Positions 34,871-44,486 of a stretch of 64,000 nucleotides of DNA are shown one piece after another. A model generated the notes under the pieces. That model saw nothing but the letters and a program-made list of their open reading frames with translations, was not told the DNA's origin and ran no database searches. Source of the DNA: CAYZED01 sp964477445 (GTDB lineage Bacteria; Bacillota; Clostridia; Lutisporales; Lutisporaceae). The stretch lies in NCBI GenBank assembly GCA_964477445.1, contig CAYZED010000002.1:124001-188000 (forward strand). Reading direction: 5' to 3'. Made by a program: the position numbers and the translations under genes. Position 1 is the stretch's first letter. Every line of letters starts with the position of its first letter.

Positions 34871-36112
34871 ATGAAGTATATTGTGATTTTGGGAGATGGA
34901 ATGTCAGATTATCCGTTTCCACCATTAGGCAACAAAACACCGCTAGATTTAGCAAAAAAACCAACTATTGACTACATGGCATCTAAAGGTATTCTTGGAA
35001 CGGCAAAGACAGTTCCAGAAGGAATGCCACCAGGAAGTGATACTGCCAATCTATCCGTTATGGGCTATTCACCAAAAATATATTATAGTGGACGATCACC
35101 ACTTGAGGCTGCTAGTATCGGCGTAGATCTTGCTGAAAGTGATGTAACTTTTAGATGTAACTTTATAACCTTAGCTGGCGAAGGTGACTATGAAAACAAA
35201 ACCATCATTGATCATAGTTCAGATGAAATCACGACCGAAGAAGCCTCTGTTTTGCTTGACCATCTGAGGACTGAGCTTTTCAATAAAGAAAAAAACGGAA
35301 AAGATTTTGATTTAGATTTTTATGTTGGAACAAGTTATAGACATCTATTAGTCTGGCATGATGGACCTTTTGATTGGCAAATGACACCACCACACGATAT
35401 TCTTGAAAAGAAAACTGGCGAATATCTTCCAAAGGGTTCAAAATCTTCTTTTTTTATAGATATTATGAAAAAAAGCTATGAGTTAATGTCCGTCCACCCA
35501 ATAAACATTGCGCGTGTTTCTCGCGGCCTTAAACCAGCAAACTCGATGTGGATCTGGGGTGAAGGAAAGAAACCTCTTTTATCTAGTTTCCCAGAGAAAT
35601 ACGGAATTAACGGAAGTGTTATTTCAGCAGTTGACTTAATAAAAGGACTGGGAATATGTGCTGGCCTTGATAGTATATCAGTAGAAGGTGCTACAGGAAA
35701 TATGCATACGAACTTTGAGGGAAAAGCTGCGGCAGCTTTTAAGGCTTTAAAAGACGGTAATGATTTTATTTATGTCCACGTTGAAGCACCAGATGAATGT
35801 GGGCATAGAAACGAAGCTGAAAACAAAGTTTTATCGATAGAATATCTAAGTGAAAGAGTTGTAAAACCTCTGAAAGAAGCACTAGATGCTGATGGTATGG
35901 AATATAGAATGCTAATAATGCCAGATCACGCAACTCCGCTTGAACTCAGAACACATACCTCTGACCCCGTTCCTTTTTTGATATACCAAAACACAAACGA
36001 AAAGCCTTTAAAAAACCAAAAATATAACGAATCGGATGCAATAGAAGCTAATTTCCACATTGAAGATGGTTGGACATTGATGGACTATTTTATTAAAAAT
36101 TCTAAGATTTAA
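34871..36112 (+). CDS. ApgM-type phosphoglycerate mutase homologue, probable homoserine kinase
   Basis: A 413-aa protein of the alkaline phosphatase superfamily, archaeal-type cofactor-independent PGM branch: VILGDGMSDYP (metal site), PPGSDTANLSVMGY with the phosphorylatable Ser, SGRSPLEAASIG, VHVEAPDECGHRNE and MPDHATPLELRTHTSDPVP (metal ligands). It is 14 bp upstream of thrC and follows an ACT regulator. Homologues in this position have been proposed as alternative homoserine kinases where thrB is absent; I infer that role here over glycolytic mutase. GGGGGAG precedes the ATG. Confidence 0.82.
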   Translation: MKYIVILGDGMSDYPFPPLGNKTPLDLAKKPTIDYMASKGILGTAKTVPEGMPPGSDTANLSVMGYSPKIYYSGRSPLEAASIGVDLAESDVTFRCNFITLAGEGDYENKTIIDHSSDEITTEEASVLLDHLRTELFNKEKNGKDFDLDFYVGTSYRHLLVWHDGPFDWQMTPPHDILEKKTGEYLPKGSKSSFFIDIMKKSYELMSVHPINIARVSRGLKPANSMWIWGEGKKPLLSSFPEKYGINGSVISAVDLIKGLGICAGLDSISVEGATGNMHTNFEGKAAAAFKALKDGNDFIYVHVEAPDECGHRNEAENKVLSIEYLSERVVKPLKEALDADGMEYRMLIMPDHATPLELRTHTSDPVPFLIYQNTNEKPLKNQKYNESDAIEANFHIEDGWTLMDYFIKNSKI

Positions 36113-36126
36113 AGAGGAGAATAATT

Positions 36127-37659
36127 ATGAGCGATAAATTAAACTATATTAGTACACGTGGCGGTAGCGAATTACTTGAAGCTTCAGAAGCCATAATTCA
36201 AGGTCTCTCTAATAATGGTGGCCTATTTGTTCCAACTTTTATCCCTAAAATGGATTTTACGCTTGAAGAACTCTTAAACTTTGAATATAAAGAATTAGCT
36301 TTCAGAGTTATGTCAAAATTCCTTACTGACTTTACAGAAGCTGAATTAAAGGCATGTATTGAAAAAGCATATGACAAAAAATTTGAAACAAGCGAAATTG
36401 CACCCCTCGTTATAGCAGCAGATTTAGCAGCTGCTGTACCAGCCGATGTAGCGTTTCTGGAATTATACCACGGTCCTACTTTAGCATTTAAGGATATGGC
36501 ACTTACGATCCTACCTCATCTTCTTATTACATCTGCAAAAAAACAAAATCTAAATAAAGAAATCGTAATTTTAACTGCAACATCAGGAGATACTGGAAAA
36601 GCAGCCCTAGAAGGTTTTGCAAATATCCCTGGGACAAGTATCATTGTTTTCTATCCTAAAGAAGGTGTTAGTGAAATCCAAAAAAGACAAATGACTACCC
36701 AAGAAGGTTCAAATACACATGTTATAGGGATCGAAGGGAATTTTGATGATGCTCAAACAGGAGTAAAAAAACTTTTTTCTAACAAAGTGTTAGCAGAAAA
36801 ACTCGAAGAAAACGGAAAAATGTTTTCTTCAGCAAATTCAATTAACATAGGAAGACTAGTGCCCCAAATCGTATACTATTTCCATGCATATAAGGAAGCT
36901 GTTAAACAAGGTTTCATAAAGAACTCAGAAATCCTCAACTTCACTGTGCCTACAGGAAATTTTGGAAATATCTTAGCTGGTTACTATGCAAAGCAAATGG
37001 GCTTACCTGTTGGAAAACTCATCTGTGCTTCAAATGAAAATAATGTCCTTACTGATTTCATAAAAACTGGGAAATATGATATAAACAGAACCTTTAAACT
37101 AACAAAATCACCATCGATGGATATTTTAGTTTCGAGCAACCTCGAGAGACTCCTTTATCATATTTCAAATAATGATTCAAACGAAGTAAGCGAATTAATG
37201 AATAGTTTGAGTAAAACAGGTATTTATGAAATCTCCCCACTTATGAAAGATAATATTCATGACTTTGTTGGCGGATATACTACCGAAGCGAGTACTGTTA
37301 ACGCAATAAAAAAACTTTTCATCGAAACCGGATATATTATGGATACTCATACTGCAGTTGCTTATGACGTATATCAAACATTAAAATCATCACTTATAGA
37401 ATCTCAAAAATCAGTTATAATTTCTACTGCAAGCCCTTATAAATTCGCTTTAGATGTTCTAGTTGCTATTGACCCTGATAGTTTTGAGGAAATCAAAGAT
37501 GAGAAAGATGTTTCTAAGATTCTAACTAAACTTTCAGAAGAAACTAAAAAAGAGATCCCTCTTTCTTTGAGGGACCTCCATGTAAAAGCTGAACTTCACT
37601 CTAGAATCTGTAAAGTGGATGAAATGCAAAATATAGTTGAAACTATTGTTTTAGGTTAA
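36127..37659 (+). CDS. thrC: Threonine synthase
   Basis: A 510-aa PLP enzyme that converts O-phosphohomoserine to threonine. N-terminal YISTRGG...QGLSNNGGLFVP, the PLP lysine in HGPTLAFKDMAL near residue 120, TATSGDTGKAALEGF, FVGGYTTE and DTHTAVAYDVY are typical of the longer (E. coli/yeast-like) class. It lies 14 bp after the ApgM-like gene. The last 17 bp overlap the end of the convergent chemoreceptor gene, with no terminator in between. Confidence 0.96.
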   Translation: MSDKLNYISTRGGSELLEASEAIIQGLSNNGGLFVPTFIPKMDFTLEELLNFEYKELAFRVMSKFLTDFTEAELKACIEKAYDKKFETSEIAPLVIAADLAAAVPADVAFLELYHGPTLAFKDMALTILPHLLITSAKKQNLNKEIVILTATSGDTGKAALEGFANIPGTSIIVFYPKEGVSEIQKRQMTTQEGSNTHVIGIEGNFDDAQTGVKKLFSNKVLAEKLEENGKMFSSANSINIGRLVPQIVYYFHAYKEAVKQGFIKNSEILNFTVPTGNFGNILAGYYAKQMGLPVGKLICASNENNVLTDFIKTGKYDINRTFKLTKSPSMDILVSSNLERLLYHISNNDSNEVSELMNSLSKTGIYEISPLMKDNIHDFVGGYTTEASTVNAIKKLFIETGYIMDTHTAVAYDVYQTLKSSLIESQKSVIISTASPYKFALDVLVAIDPDSFEEIKDEKDVSKILTKLSEETKKEIPLSLRDLHVKAELHSRICKVDEMQNIVETIVLG

Positions 37660-39382
37660 AAGTCGAAACAACTTTTAATAGTTTATCAGTACTACGTTTT
37701 GCGGATTCATTTAACTTAACTACCTCGTCCGCTTTTTCAACAACGACCATGCTCTTTTTTGCTATTTCTGAAGTTCCTGTAGCTCCTTCATTGGCAGCTA
37801 GATTAACTTCATTAATAGCTTTTAATATGTTCTGAATTGACGCAAGTAATTCTTCAGAAGTAGCGCTAAAATCCATTACCAATTCACTTACATAAGTCGC
37901 GTCTTTACTATATAATTCGCCGGTTTCAACCAAAGTTTCATAATCTTTTATTACTTGTTTGTCAATAAATTCAAGAACCTGCTGAGAATTCAAGGCTAAA
38001 TTTTCAACTGCATTTACCACGAGTTGTGTTATATCTTGAATCTTAGCTACTGTACTTCCTGATTCTGTCGCAAGTTTTCTTATCTCATCTGCAACCACCG
38101 CAAAACCTTTTCCAGCTTCACCCGCTCTAGCAGCCTCAATAGCGGCATTGAGTGCAAGGAGATTAGTCTGTTCAGTAATCGCAAGTATAGAACTTGATAA
38201 TACATTAATCTCATCTACTGCTTTTGATCTTTCAATCGCTTCGACCAAATTAATTTGCGTCTTTTTGTAAATATCATATGCATGTTTCTGAGAAATAACT
38301 GCATTGTTTTTTAGATTATTAGCTCTTTCACTTATTTCTCCAGCTTTAACAGCACCATCTTGGGCCTTAGAAGCTATAGATTCCGCAGCATTACCAATTT
38401 CCATAGATGTTGCATCCATTTCTTCGGTGGATGCTGCAGTTTCCTGCATGCCACCAGCTAATTGCTCAGTAGTCGCTGAAACATCTTCGATTTGTTGCAT
38501 TAAAACAGTTATTGATTCATTCGAGTTATCTAATTCTTCCCCAACTCGTTTTGATTCCAGTGCTACATCATTAATTACGTTCCTCAAACTATTAATCATA
38601 ATATCAACCGCTAGAATCAACTTGCCAATTTCATCTGTTGTTTTATATTTCTTTTCTATAGTCACAGACAAATCATTCTTTGATACTTTTTCTAAAATAT
38701 TGATAGCGTATTTAATAGGCTTGTTGATACTATTAATTATTACCAAACAAATGATTAATAACAAAACGCCAACTCCCACGCTAGTAATTAAACTAATCAA
38801 AATTACGGTCGATTTCTCGGTATCATAAGTATTATTCCCCTTTATTGATTCCGCTTCTACTAAATTGCCAAATTTATCAAGATTCCCAATAACTGTATCG
38901 TTAAAGACATCAAGCCTAGAATCAATATCTTTAATGCTATCCATTGCGAAGTTAGCATCTTGAAGAATTGGTAACATTTCAGACTCGTACAAACTCACAT
39001 ATCCATCAAGCGCAACTTTTGCTTCTGACAATAAAGACTTTTCCTCCTTGGTTAGGTTCAGGTCTTCTTCTAATTTACCTATATTATTATAAGTCTCCGC
39101 CTTTTTCGCGTCCCATTCAACTTGAGCAACAGATAAATCGTGATTTATTACCGAATCTGCAATAATCTTATACAAAGTAATAAAATCAATTTGAGTTGAA
39201 TGTGCTAAAATAGTCACTTCGCTCCTAGCATATCCTTCATCCTGTAATCTTCCCAAATCCGTCATCTGAAAATTCGTGGTTGTACTCAATACTATTAACG
39301 CTAACAGTGAAATAATAAGAAGTATAAAAAGTCTCATACGAACTGATAATGTTTTCTTTAAATCTGACTTAATCTTAACCAT
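37643..39382 (-). CDS. Methyl-accepting chemotaxis protein
   Basis: A 579-aa transmembrane chemoreceptor. Membrane helix 1 is near residues 15-35 and helix 2 near 193-215; between them is a ~155-residue helical sensor (4HB_MCP-like: ARSEVTILAHSTQIDFITLY). HAMP follows (NSINKPIKYAINILEKVSKNDLSV) and then a signalling domain with the hairpin tip ITEQTNLLALNAAIEAARAGE and GKGFAVVADEIRKLA. It is not in the flagellar operon. AGAGGTGAG precedes the ATG. The ligand is unknown. Confidence 0.95.
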   Translation of the reverse strand: MVKIKSDLKKTLSVRMRLFILLIISLLALIVLSTTTNFQMTDLGRLQDEGYARSEVTILAHSTQIDFITLYKIIADSVINHDLSVAQVEWDAKKAETYNNIGKLEEDLNLTKEEKSLLSEAKVALDGYVSLYESEMLPILQDANFAMDSIKDIDSRLDVFNDTVIGNLDKFGNLVEAESIKGNNTYDTEKSTVILISLITSVGVGVLLLIICLVIINSINKPIKYAINILEKVSKNDLSVTIEKKYKTTDEIGKLILAVDIMINSLRNVINDVALESKRVGEELDNSNESITVLMQQIEDVSATTEQLAGGMQETAASTEEMDATSMEIGNAAESIASKAQDGAVKAGEISERANNLKNNAVISQKHAYDIYKKTQINLVEAIERSKAVDEINVLSSSILAITEQTNLLALNAAIEAARAGEAGKGFAVVADEIRKLATESGSTVAKIQDITQLVVNAVENLALNSQQVLEFIDKQVIKDYETLVETGELYSKDATYVSELVMDFSATSEELLASIQNILKAINEVNLAANEGATGTSEIAKKSMVVVEKADEVVKLNESAKRSTDKLLKVVSTFNLKQ

Positions 39383-39478
39383 ATTCTCACCTCTTCAATT
39401 ATTTTATACAAACCGTAAAAACCTTTTAAAAAGAATTTATACATAGTATCAGTATACAAATTTTAGCCTTCCAATACA

Positions 39479-39505
39479 AGAAAAAAGAAGCACTTTTAAG
39501 CTTCT
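39479..39505 (-). terminator. Terminator of prfB
   Basis: Stem AGAAGC / GCTTCT (39486-39491, 39500-39505), extendable by A-T pairs, followed by a T run on the minus strand. Confidence 0.7.
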
Positions 39506-39532
39506 TTCAAATATCAACTCGAATATCTTCTT

Positions 39533-40634
39533 TCAAATACCTTCTTTTAAATATGCAAATATGAATTTATCTAGGTCTCCGTCCATCACAGCCTGAACGT
39601 TGCCAGTTTCTTCGTTAGTTCTGTGATCCTTAACCATACTATACGGATGGAAAACATAACTTCTAATCTGGCTGCCGAAAGCAATCTGGCTATATTCACC
39701 TTTGATGTCTTCAATTTTTTCTTTATGCTCGAGTTCTTTAAGTTCTATTAATTTTGCCATCAGCATCTTCATGGCTGTGTCTTTATTTGAGTGTTGAGAA
39801 CGTTCATTTTGGCATTGAACCACCACGCCTGTGGGAATATGCGTGATTCGAATCGCTGAGTCAGTTTTGTTTACATGCTGGCCTCCAGCTCCACTGGATC
39901 TAAATGTATCAATTCTCAAATCATCATCTTTTATTTGTACCGTAATGGATGAGTCAACCTCTGGCATAATATCCACTGACGCAAAGGAAGTGTGCCTTTT
40001 TCCTGCTGAATCGAATGGCGATAATCTAACTAGTCTATGCACGCCTTTTTCGGACTTCAAGTACCCGTAAGCATTTTCACCCTCAACCATTATCGTAGCG
40101 CTCTTTATTCCGGCTTCAGCGTCTTTTTGCATATCAAGTAGTATCACATTGTAACCTTTTTTTTCTGACCATTTAACAAACATCCTAAAGAGCATTTCCG
40201 CCCAGTCCTGCGCGTCAACTCCTCCAGCTCCTGCGTGGATAGATAAATATGCACTATTTCTATCATATTCACCCTTTAGCAAAGTCTCAATTCTCATAGC
40301 CTCGACATCTTCAAGAAGCACTCTATATGCTTCTTCAGCCTCAGATACTATCGATACTTCCTGTTCCTCAATTCCCAGGTCTATCAAAACATGAAGATCC
40401 TCATATTCGCTTTTCATTCTTCTAAATCTCTCAAGTTTCGATTTAAGAGATTTTGATATCTTTAAAGTCTCACTGGCTTTATCAGCATTATTCCAAAAAC
40501 CTTCTTGGTTCATTTTTTGTTCTAATTCTTCAATATTTTCCTCTATGCCTTGGATGTCAAAGTGACACCTCTATCTCACGAATCATACTCTCCGCTTTAT
40601 TCAGCTCGTATCTTAGCTGTTCCAGTTCTAACAT
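39533..40634 (-). CDS. prfB: Peptide chain release factor 2, expressed through a programmed +1 frameshift
   Basis: RF2 in two joined frames, 366 aa. Frame one runs from ATG 40634 (AGGAGGAGC upstream) for 25 codons to CTT TGA at 40562-40557; frame two resumes at GAC (40558) and ends at 39533. The slip site CTTTGAC with a GAGGTG Shine-Dalgarno-like element just before it is the classic RF2 autoregulatory site: low RF2 slows UGA termination and favours the shift. The protein carries HAGAGGVDAQDWAEML, the catalytic GGQ in RSSGAGGQHVNKTDSA and RSQHSNKDTAM. A conventional annotation would start too late, at 40513. Confidence 0.96.
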
Positions 40635-40727
40635 TGCTCCTCCTAAAGACATAACCATTTATTAAAAGTTTCTCATCTAAATAATTAACTTTGGCTTCCA
40701 TAATCAATCCTTGAATAATTACATAAA

Positions 40728-43229
40728 CTAGTTTGCGCCGCAACATTTCTTATATTTTTTACCGCTTCCACATGGGCAAAGATCATTTCTTCCAACTTTT
40801 TCTTCTGATCGCACAGTTGGTTTTTTTGTTCCAGCCTCAGCATTAGTTCCTGTTTCTTCTGCAACCTTCTCTCTTTGTGGAACATATCTCTCACTAACAT
40901 GGAATACATACTGAATCGTTTCTTCTTTTACAGAATTTATCATTTCATTGAACATATCAAAACCTTCAATTTGATATTCCTGCACTGGATCTTTTTGGCC
41001 GTAAGCTCTTAGGTTAATACCGTCTCTCAACTGGTCCATTGCGTCAATATGATCCATCCACTTTGTGTCAACAGCTCTTAGCAAAGCTATTCGCTCAACT
41101 TCGCGCATTGTTTCACTGGTGATTTTTTCTTCCATCTTATCATACTCAGCTGTTGCTATATCAATTAATTGTTCAATTAACTCTTTTCTGGTCAGCTTCT
41201 CAATATCTGAAACATCAAGAGCATTCTTAGGCAAATAAATAGTGTTCAGATAAGTCTTTAATCCCTTAATGTCCCATTCTTCAGCGTATTCACTTCCCAC
41301 AGTATATGCCGCTACTGAATCATTTACTAATTCATCAATCATGTCGAGTACATTGTTTTTTACATTCTCTCCCATGAGAACTTGCCTTCTTTGTCCATAA
41401 ACAATTCCTCTCTGTTTGTTCATTACATTATCAAATTGGAGCACATGTTTTCTGATATCAAAATTTCGTCCTTCAACTTTTTTCTGTGCATTTTCAATAG
41501 ATTTACTAAGTAAATTATGTTCTATTTGCATCGTGTCATCCATACCTAATGACTCAACTAGTCCAAGAATTTTTTCGGCACCGAACAATCTCATTAGATC
41601 ATCTTCTAGTGAGCAGTAAAAACGACTTGCACCAGGGTCTCCTTGACGTCCTGCACGACCTCTCAGCTGATTATCAATACGTCTTGATTCATGGCGCTCA
41701 GTACCAATTATACAAAGCCCTCCGTGTGAGCTAACACCCTCACCCAATACTATATCCGTACCACGTCCAGCCATGTTCGTAGCTATAGTTACAGCTCCCG
41801 CTTGACCTGCCATAGCAATTATTTCAGCTTCTTTTTCATGGAATTTTGCATTTAAAACTTCATGCTTAATGCCCTTTTTCTTCAACATATCAGACAGCAT
41901 TTCAGAGGTTTCAATTGAAATAGTTCCGACCAGAACCGGCTGATTATCAGCGTGTCTTTCGATAATTTCATTAACTACAGCATCAAATTTTCCCTTTTTG
42001 CTCTTATATACAGCGTCTGGGTTATCCATCCTCACCATAGGTTTATTTGTTGGAATTTCAATAACATCTAAATTATAAATATCTCTAAACTCATCTTCTT
42101 CCGTTTTAGCAGTACCAGTCATTCCAGCTAATTTTGAGTACATCCTAAAGAAGTTCTGAAAAGTAATAGTTGCCAAGGTTTGAGATTCTCTTTCGACTTT
42201 AACACCTTCTTTGGCTTCTATCGCTTGATGCAACCCATCTGAATATCTTCGCCCCTGCATTAAACGACCAGTAAATTCATCAACTATAATAACTTCACCG
42301 TTTTTTACAACATAATCAATATCTCTTTTCATGAGTGCCTTGGCTCTTAGTGCTTGATTTATATGATGATTTGTTTCGATGTTTTCGGAATCTGCAAGGT
42401 TATCAAGACTAAAAAATCTCTCGGCTTTAGTTATTCCTTCATCAGTTAACATTATCGTTTTCGCTTTTTCATCCAAAACGTAGTCTTGTTCTAATTTCAA
42501 ACTTTTAACAAATGTGTTTGCTACGAAATAAAGATTAGTGGATTTTTCGCCGACCCCCGAAATAATAAGCGGAGTTCTAGCTTCGTCAATAAGTATTGAG
42601 TCAACTTCATCGACTATAGCAAAATTTAATTCTCTCTGAGACATTTCTTCTTTATAGACCACCATATTATCTCTTAGATAATCAAATCCGAGTTCATTAT
42701 TGGTTGCATAAGTGATATCAGCATCATAAGCATTCTGACGTTCTTCTGATGATAACCCATGTACAATTAGCCCAACCTTCAAACCAAGAAAATCGTGTAT
42801 CTTTCCCATCCACTCGCTATCACGTCTAGCCAAATAATCATTTACCGTTACTATGTGTACGCCTCTTCCAGTTAAAGCATTCAAATAAGACGGAAGCGTG
42901 GCTACCAATGTCTTACCTTCCCCTGTTCTCATTTCAGCAATTCTGCCTTCATGTAAAACCATTCCACCCACAAGCTGTACATCGAAGTGTCTCATGTTAA
43001 GAACTCTTTTTCCAGCTTCTCTTACCACTGCAAAAGCTTCTGGTAGAATATCATCAAGCGTCGCCCCATTTTCGAGCTTCGATTTAAATTCAAGTGTTTT
43101 CCCCTTAAGTTCTTCGTCGCTTAATCTCTCGATCTCAGGTTCAAAAGAATTTATGATTTCAACCGTTTTCATCATTCTCTTTATTTCTCTTGAATTAACA
43201 CTTCCAAATATTTTATCAAATATAGACAT
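40728..43229 (-). CDS. secA: Preprotein translocase ATPase SecA
   Basis: An 833-aa SecA, the motor that drives secretory proteins through SecYEG. Walker A is MRTGEGKTLVATLP near residues 100-113; DEVDSILIDEARTPLIISG, GFDYLRDNM, TNMAGRGTDIVLGEG and QLRGRAGRQGDPGASRF are family signatures, and the C-terminus has the zinc/SecB-binding motif CPCGSGKKYKKCCG. Gene order secA-prfB is as in B. subtilis; the spacing is 93 bp. Confidence 0.97.
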   Translation of the reverse strand: MSIFDKIFGSVNSREIKRMMKTVEIINSFEPEIERLSDEELKGKTLEFKSKLENGATLDDILPEAFAVVREAGKRVLNMRHFDVQLVGGMVLHEGRIAEMRTGEGKTLVATLPSYLNALTGRGVHIVTVNDYLARRDSEWMGKIHDFLGLKVGLIVHGLSSEERQNAYDADITYATNNELGFDYLRDNMVVYKEEMSQRELNFAIVDEVDSILIDEARTPLIISGVGEKSTNLYFVANTFVKSLKLEQDYVLDEKAKTIMLTDEGITKAERFFSLDNLADSENIETNHHINQALRAKALMKRDIDYVVKNGEVIIVDEFTGRLMQGRRYSDGLHQAIEAKEGVKVERESQTLATITFQNFFRMYSKLAGMTGTAKTEEDEFRDIYNLDVIEIPTNKPMVRMDNPDAVYKSKKGKFDAVVNEIIERHADNQPVLVGTISIETSEMLSDMLKKKGIKHEVLNAKFHEKEAEIIAMAGQAGAVTIATNMAGRGTDIVLGEGVSSHGGLCIIGTERHESRRIDNQLRGRAGRQGDPGASRFYCSLEDDLMRLFGAEKILGLVESLGMDDTMQIEHNLLSKSIENAQKKVEGRNFDIRKHVLQFDNVMNKQRGIVYGQRRQVLMGENVKNNVLDMIDELVNDSVAAYTVGSEYAEEWDIKGLKTYLNTIYLPKNALDVSDIEKLTRKELIEQLIDIATAEYDKMEEKITSETMREVERIALLRAVDTKWMDHIDAMDQLRDGINLRAYGQKDPVQEYQIEGFDMFNEMINSVKEETIQYVFHVSERYVPQREKVAEETGTNAEAGTKKPTVRSEEKVGRNDLCPCGSGKKYKKCCGAN

Positions 43230-43290
43230 ATTCTTCTCCTTTTATTTTATGAGATGAATGCAATTAGAGAATATCTAATTCATCACCCTT

Positions 43291-43362
43291 CTCAATGATT
43301 ACTTGAATCTCAATTATTATTTGAATCTTAATTGTTACTTCAATCTCGATGATTACAAATAA
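43291..43362. repeat. 18-bp imperfect tandem repeat upstream of secA
   Basis: Four successive 18-bp copies of ctcaatgattacttgaat with increasing divergence (for example cttaattgttacttcaat). It lies in the untranslated region before secA. No function is evident. Confidence 0.8.
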
Positions 43363-43521
43363 GTACAACTAAATCATTTACGTACTAACATTGTATTTAG
43401 TTTCGAATTCTAAATCAACTCAACAGATATAATAATATCATAAATTTGACAGAAAATAAATTTTAAAAAATATTTTCTTAAAACAAGCCAGTGTTCGCTT
43501 TACAAAATGCTTTCAACAGTT

Positions 43522-43627
43522 TTATCAACAAATCAAAATTTCCAAGCCTAAGTATATCAATCACTTGTCGATTTATCCACAACACACACATTTTAGCCCC
43601 CTTGCCTGTGTATAACCCTGTGAATAT
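43522..43627. promoter_or_regulatory. Cluster of DnaA-box-like sites between secA and hpf
   Basis: Two perfect TTATNCACA boxes: TTATCCACA (43573-43581, plus) and TGTGTATAA (43607-43615, minus orientation). Two one-mismatch sites flank them: TTATCAACA (43522-43530) and TGTGAATAT (43619-43627). The region is AT-rich with no ORF. Confidence 0.5.
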
Positions 43628-43759
43628 GTGCTTAACTCTGATTTATTAAGGCTTTAAGACCTTTATGTTAAATAATTGTGACGTTCGCTTGACAAAAGCT
43701 ATATTTTAGGATTTAAATACATTAATTTTAATTTTGTCATAATATTTGTATAACATATG

Positions 43760-43788
43760 GCAGGAAACTTAATTCAGGTGTAGAATTA
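43760..43788 (+). promoter_or_regulatory. Sigma-H-type promoter of hpf
   Basis: GCAGGAAAC (43760-43768), 11 bp, GTAGAATTA (43780-43788), matching the sigma-H pattern. The B. subtilis homologue yvyD is under sigma-H and sigma-B control. Confidence 0.6.
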
Positions 43789-43851
43789 TATTAGTAGGAT
43801 AGAAAAATCCTATAGGTACATAAAGTCGCGAAAGCGAAAGGAGATGTTTAT

Positions 43852-44379
43852 ATGCGTATAGTGGTAAGTGGAAAAAACATGGATGTTACTTCAGCTCTTA
43901 GAGAAAGAGTGGAAAGGAAACTGTCCAAGTTTGAGAGGTTTTTCGGACCTAATTCAGAAGCACATGCGACTCTCAGCGTAGAGAAAAACCGCCACATCAT
44001 TGAAGTGATGATTCCGTTTCATGGCTCGCTAATTCGTGGAGAAGAAGCAACCGAGGACATGTATACTTCGATTGACAACGTGGTAGAAAAAATCGAAAAG
44101 CAGATAAGCAAACAAAAAACAAAACTTGAAAGGAAGCATAAGGACCACGGTATCAGCTTTATCGATTGGAACGAATCATACGCCGATGAAGAAACCGAAA
44201 GGATGATAGTAAAATCAAAGAAATTTGCATATAAGCCTATGGATGCAGAAGAAGCAGTTCTTCAGATGGAACTAATCGGACATAACTTCTTTGTTTTCCA
44301 TAATGCAGATACAGAAAAAGTAAATGTAGTCTATAAAAGAAAAGATGGACATTACGGAATAATAGAACCAGAGTTTTAG
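43852..44379 (+). CDS. hpf: Long-form ribosome hibernation promoting factor
   Basis: A 175-aa long HPF that pairs 70S ribosomes into inactive 100S dimers in stationary phase. The N-terminal domain (~1-100) is MRIVVSGKNMDVTSALRERV, KLSKFERFF, LSVEKNRHIIEV and DMYTSIDNVVEKIEKQI; the C-terminal domain (~115-175) carries KSKKFAYKPMDAEEAVLQME and HNFFVFHNADTEKVNVVYKR. AAAGGAGATG precedes the ATG. In B. subtilis this gene lies between fliT and secA on the same strand; here the position is the same but the gene is inverted. Confidence 0.96.
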   Translation: MRIVVSGKNMDVTSALRERVERKLSKFERFFGPNSEAHATLSVEKNRHIIEVMIPFHGSLIRGEEATEDMYTSIDNVVEKIEKQISKQKTKLERKHKDHGISFIDWNESYADEETERMIVKSKKFAYKPMDAEEAVLQMELIGHNFFVFHNADTEKVNVVYKRKDGHYGIIEPEF

Positions 44380-44428
44380 ATGATAAAGATACTAGAATAA
44401 CGTCTGGGAAATAGGTTGAAAAACACTA

Positions 44429-44460
44429 AAGGGGAGAAAGCTTAAATGCTATCTCCCCTT
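44429..44460. terminator. Terminator after hpf, possibly bidirectional
   Basis: Stem AAGGGGAGA / TCTCCCCTT (44429-44437, 44452-44460) with TTTT after it on plus; on minus it is followed by TAGTGTTTTTC, so the small minus-strand ORF could also end here. Confidence 0.75.
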
Positions 44461-44486
44461 TTGGAATGTAAAAACCGATCTATCTT

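Noticed and set aside
34871..36112. Ordinary glycolytic phosphoglycerate mutase
   Set aside because: Possible by family, but the position directly before thrC and after an ACT regulator favours homoserine kinase; not excluded.
38304..38828. Plus-strand 174-aa frame inside the chemoreceptor
   Set aside because: Mirror frame of a well-conserved MCP; hydrophobic low-complexity translation with no ribosome site.
43522..43627. Chromosomal replication origin
   Set aside because: No dnaA, dnaN, rpmH or gyr genes nearby and only two perfect boxes; kept as a DnaA-site cluster only.
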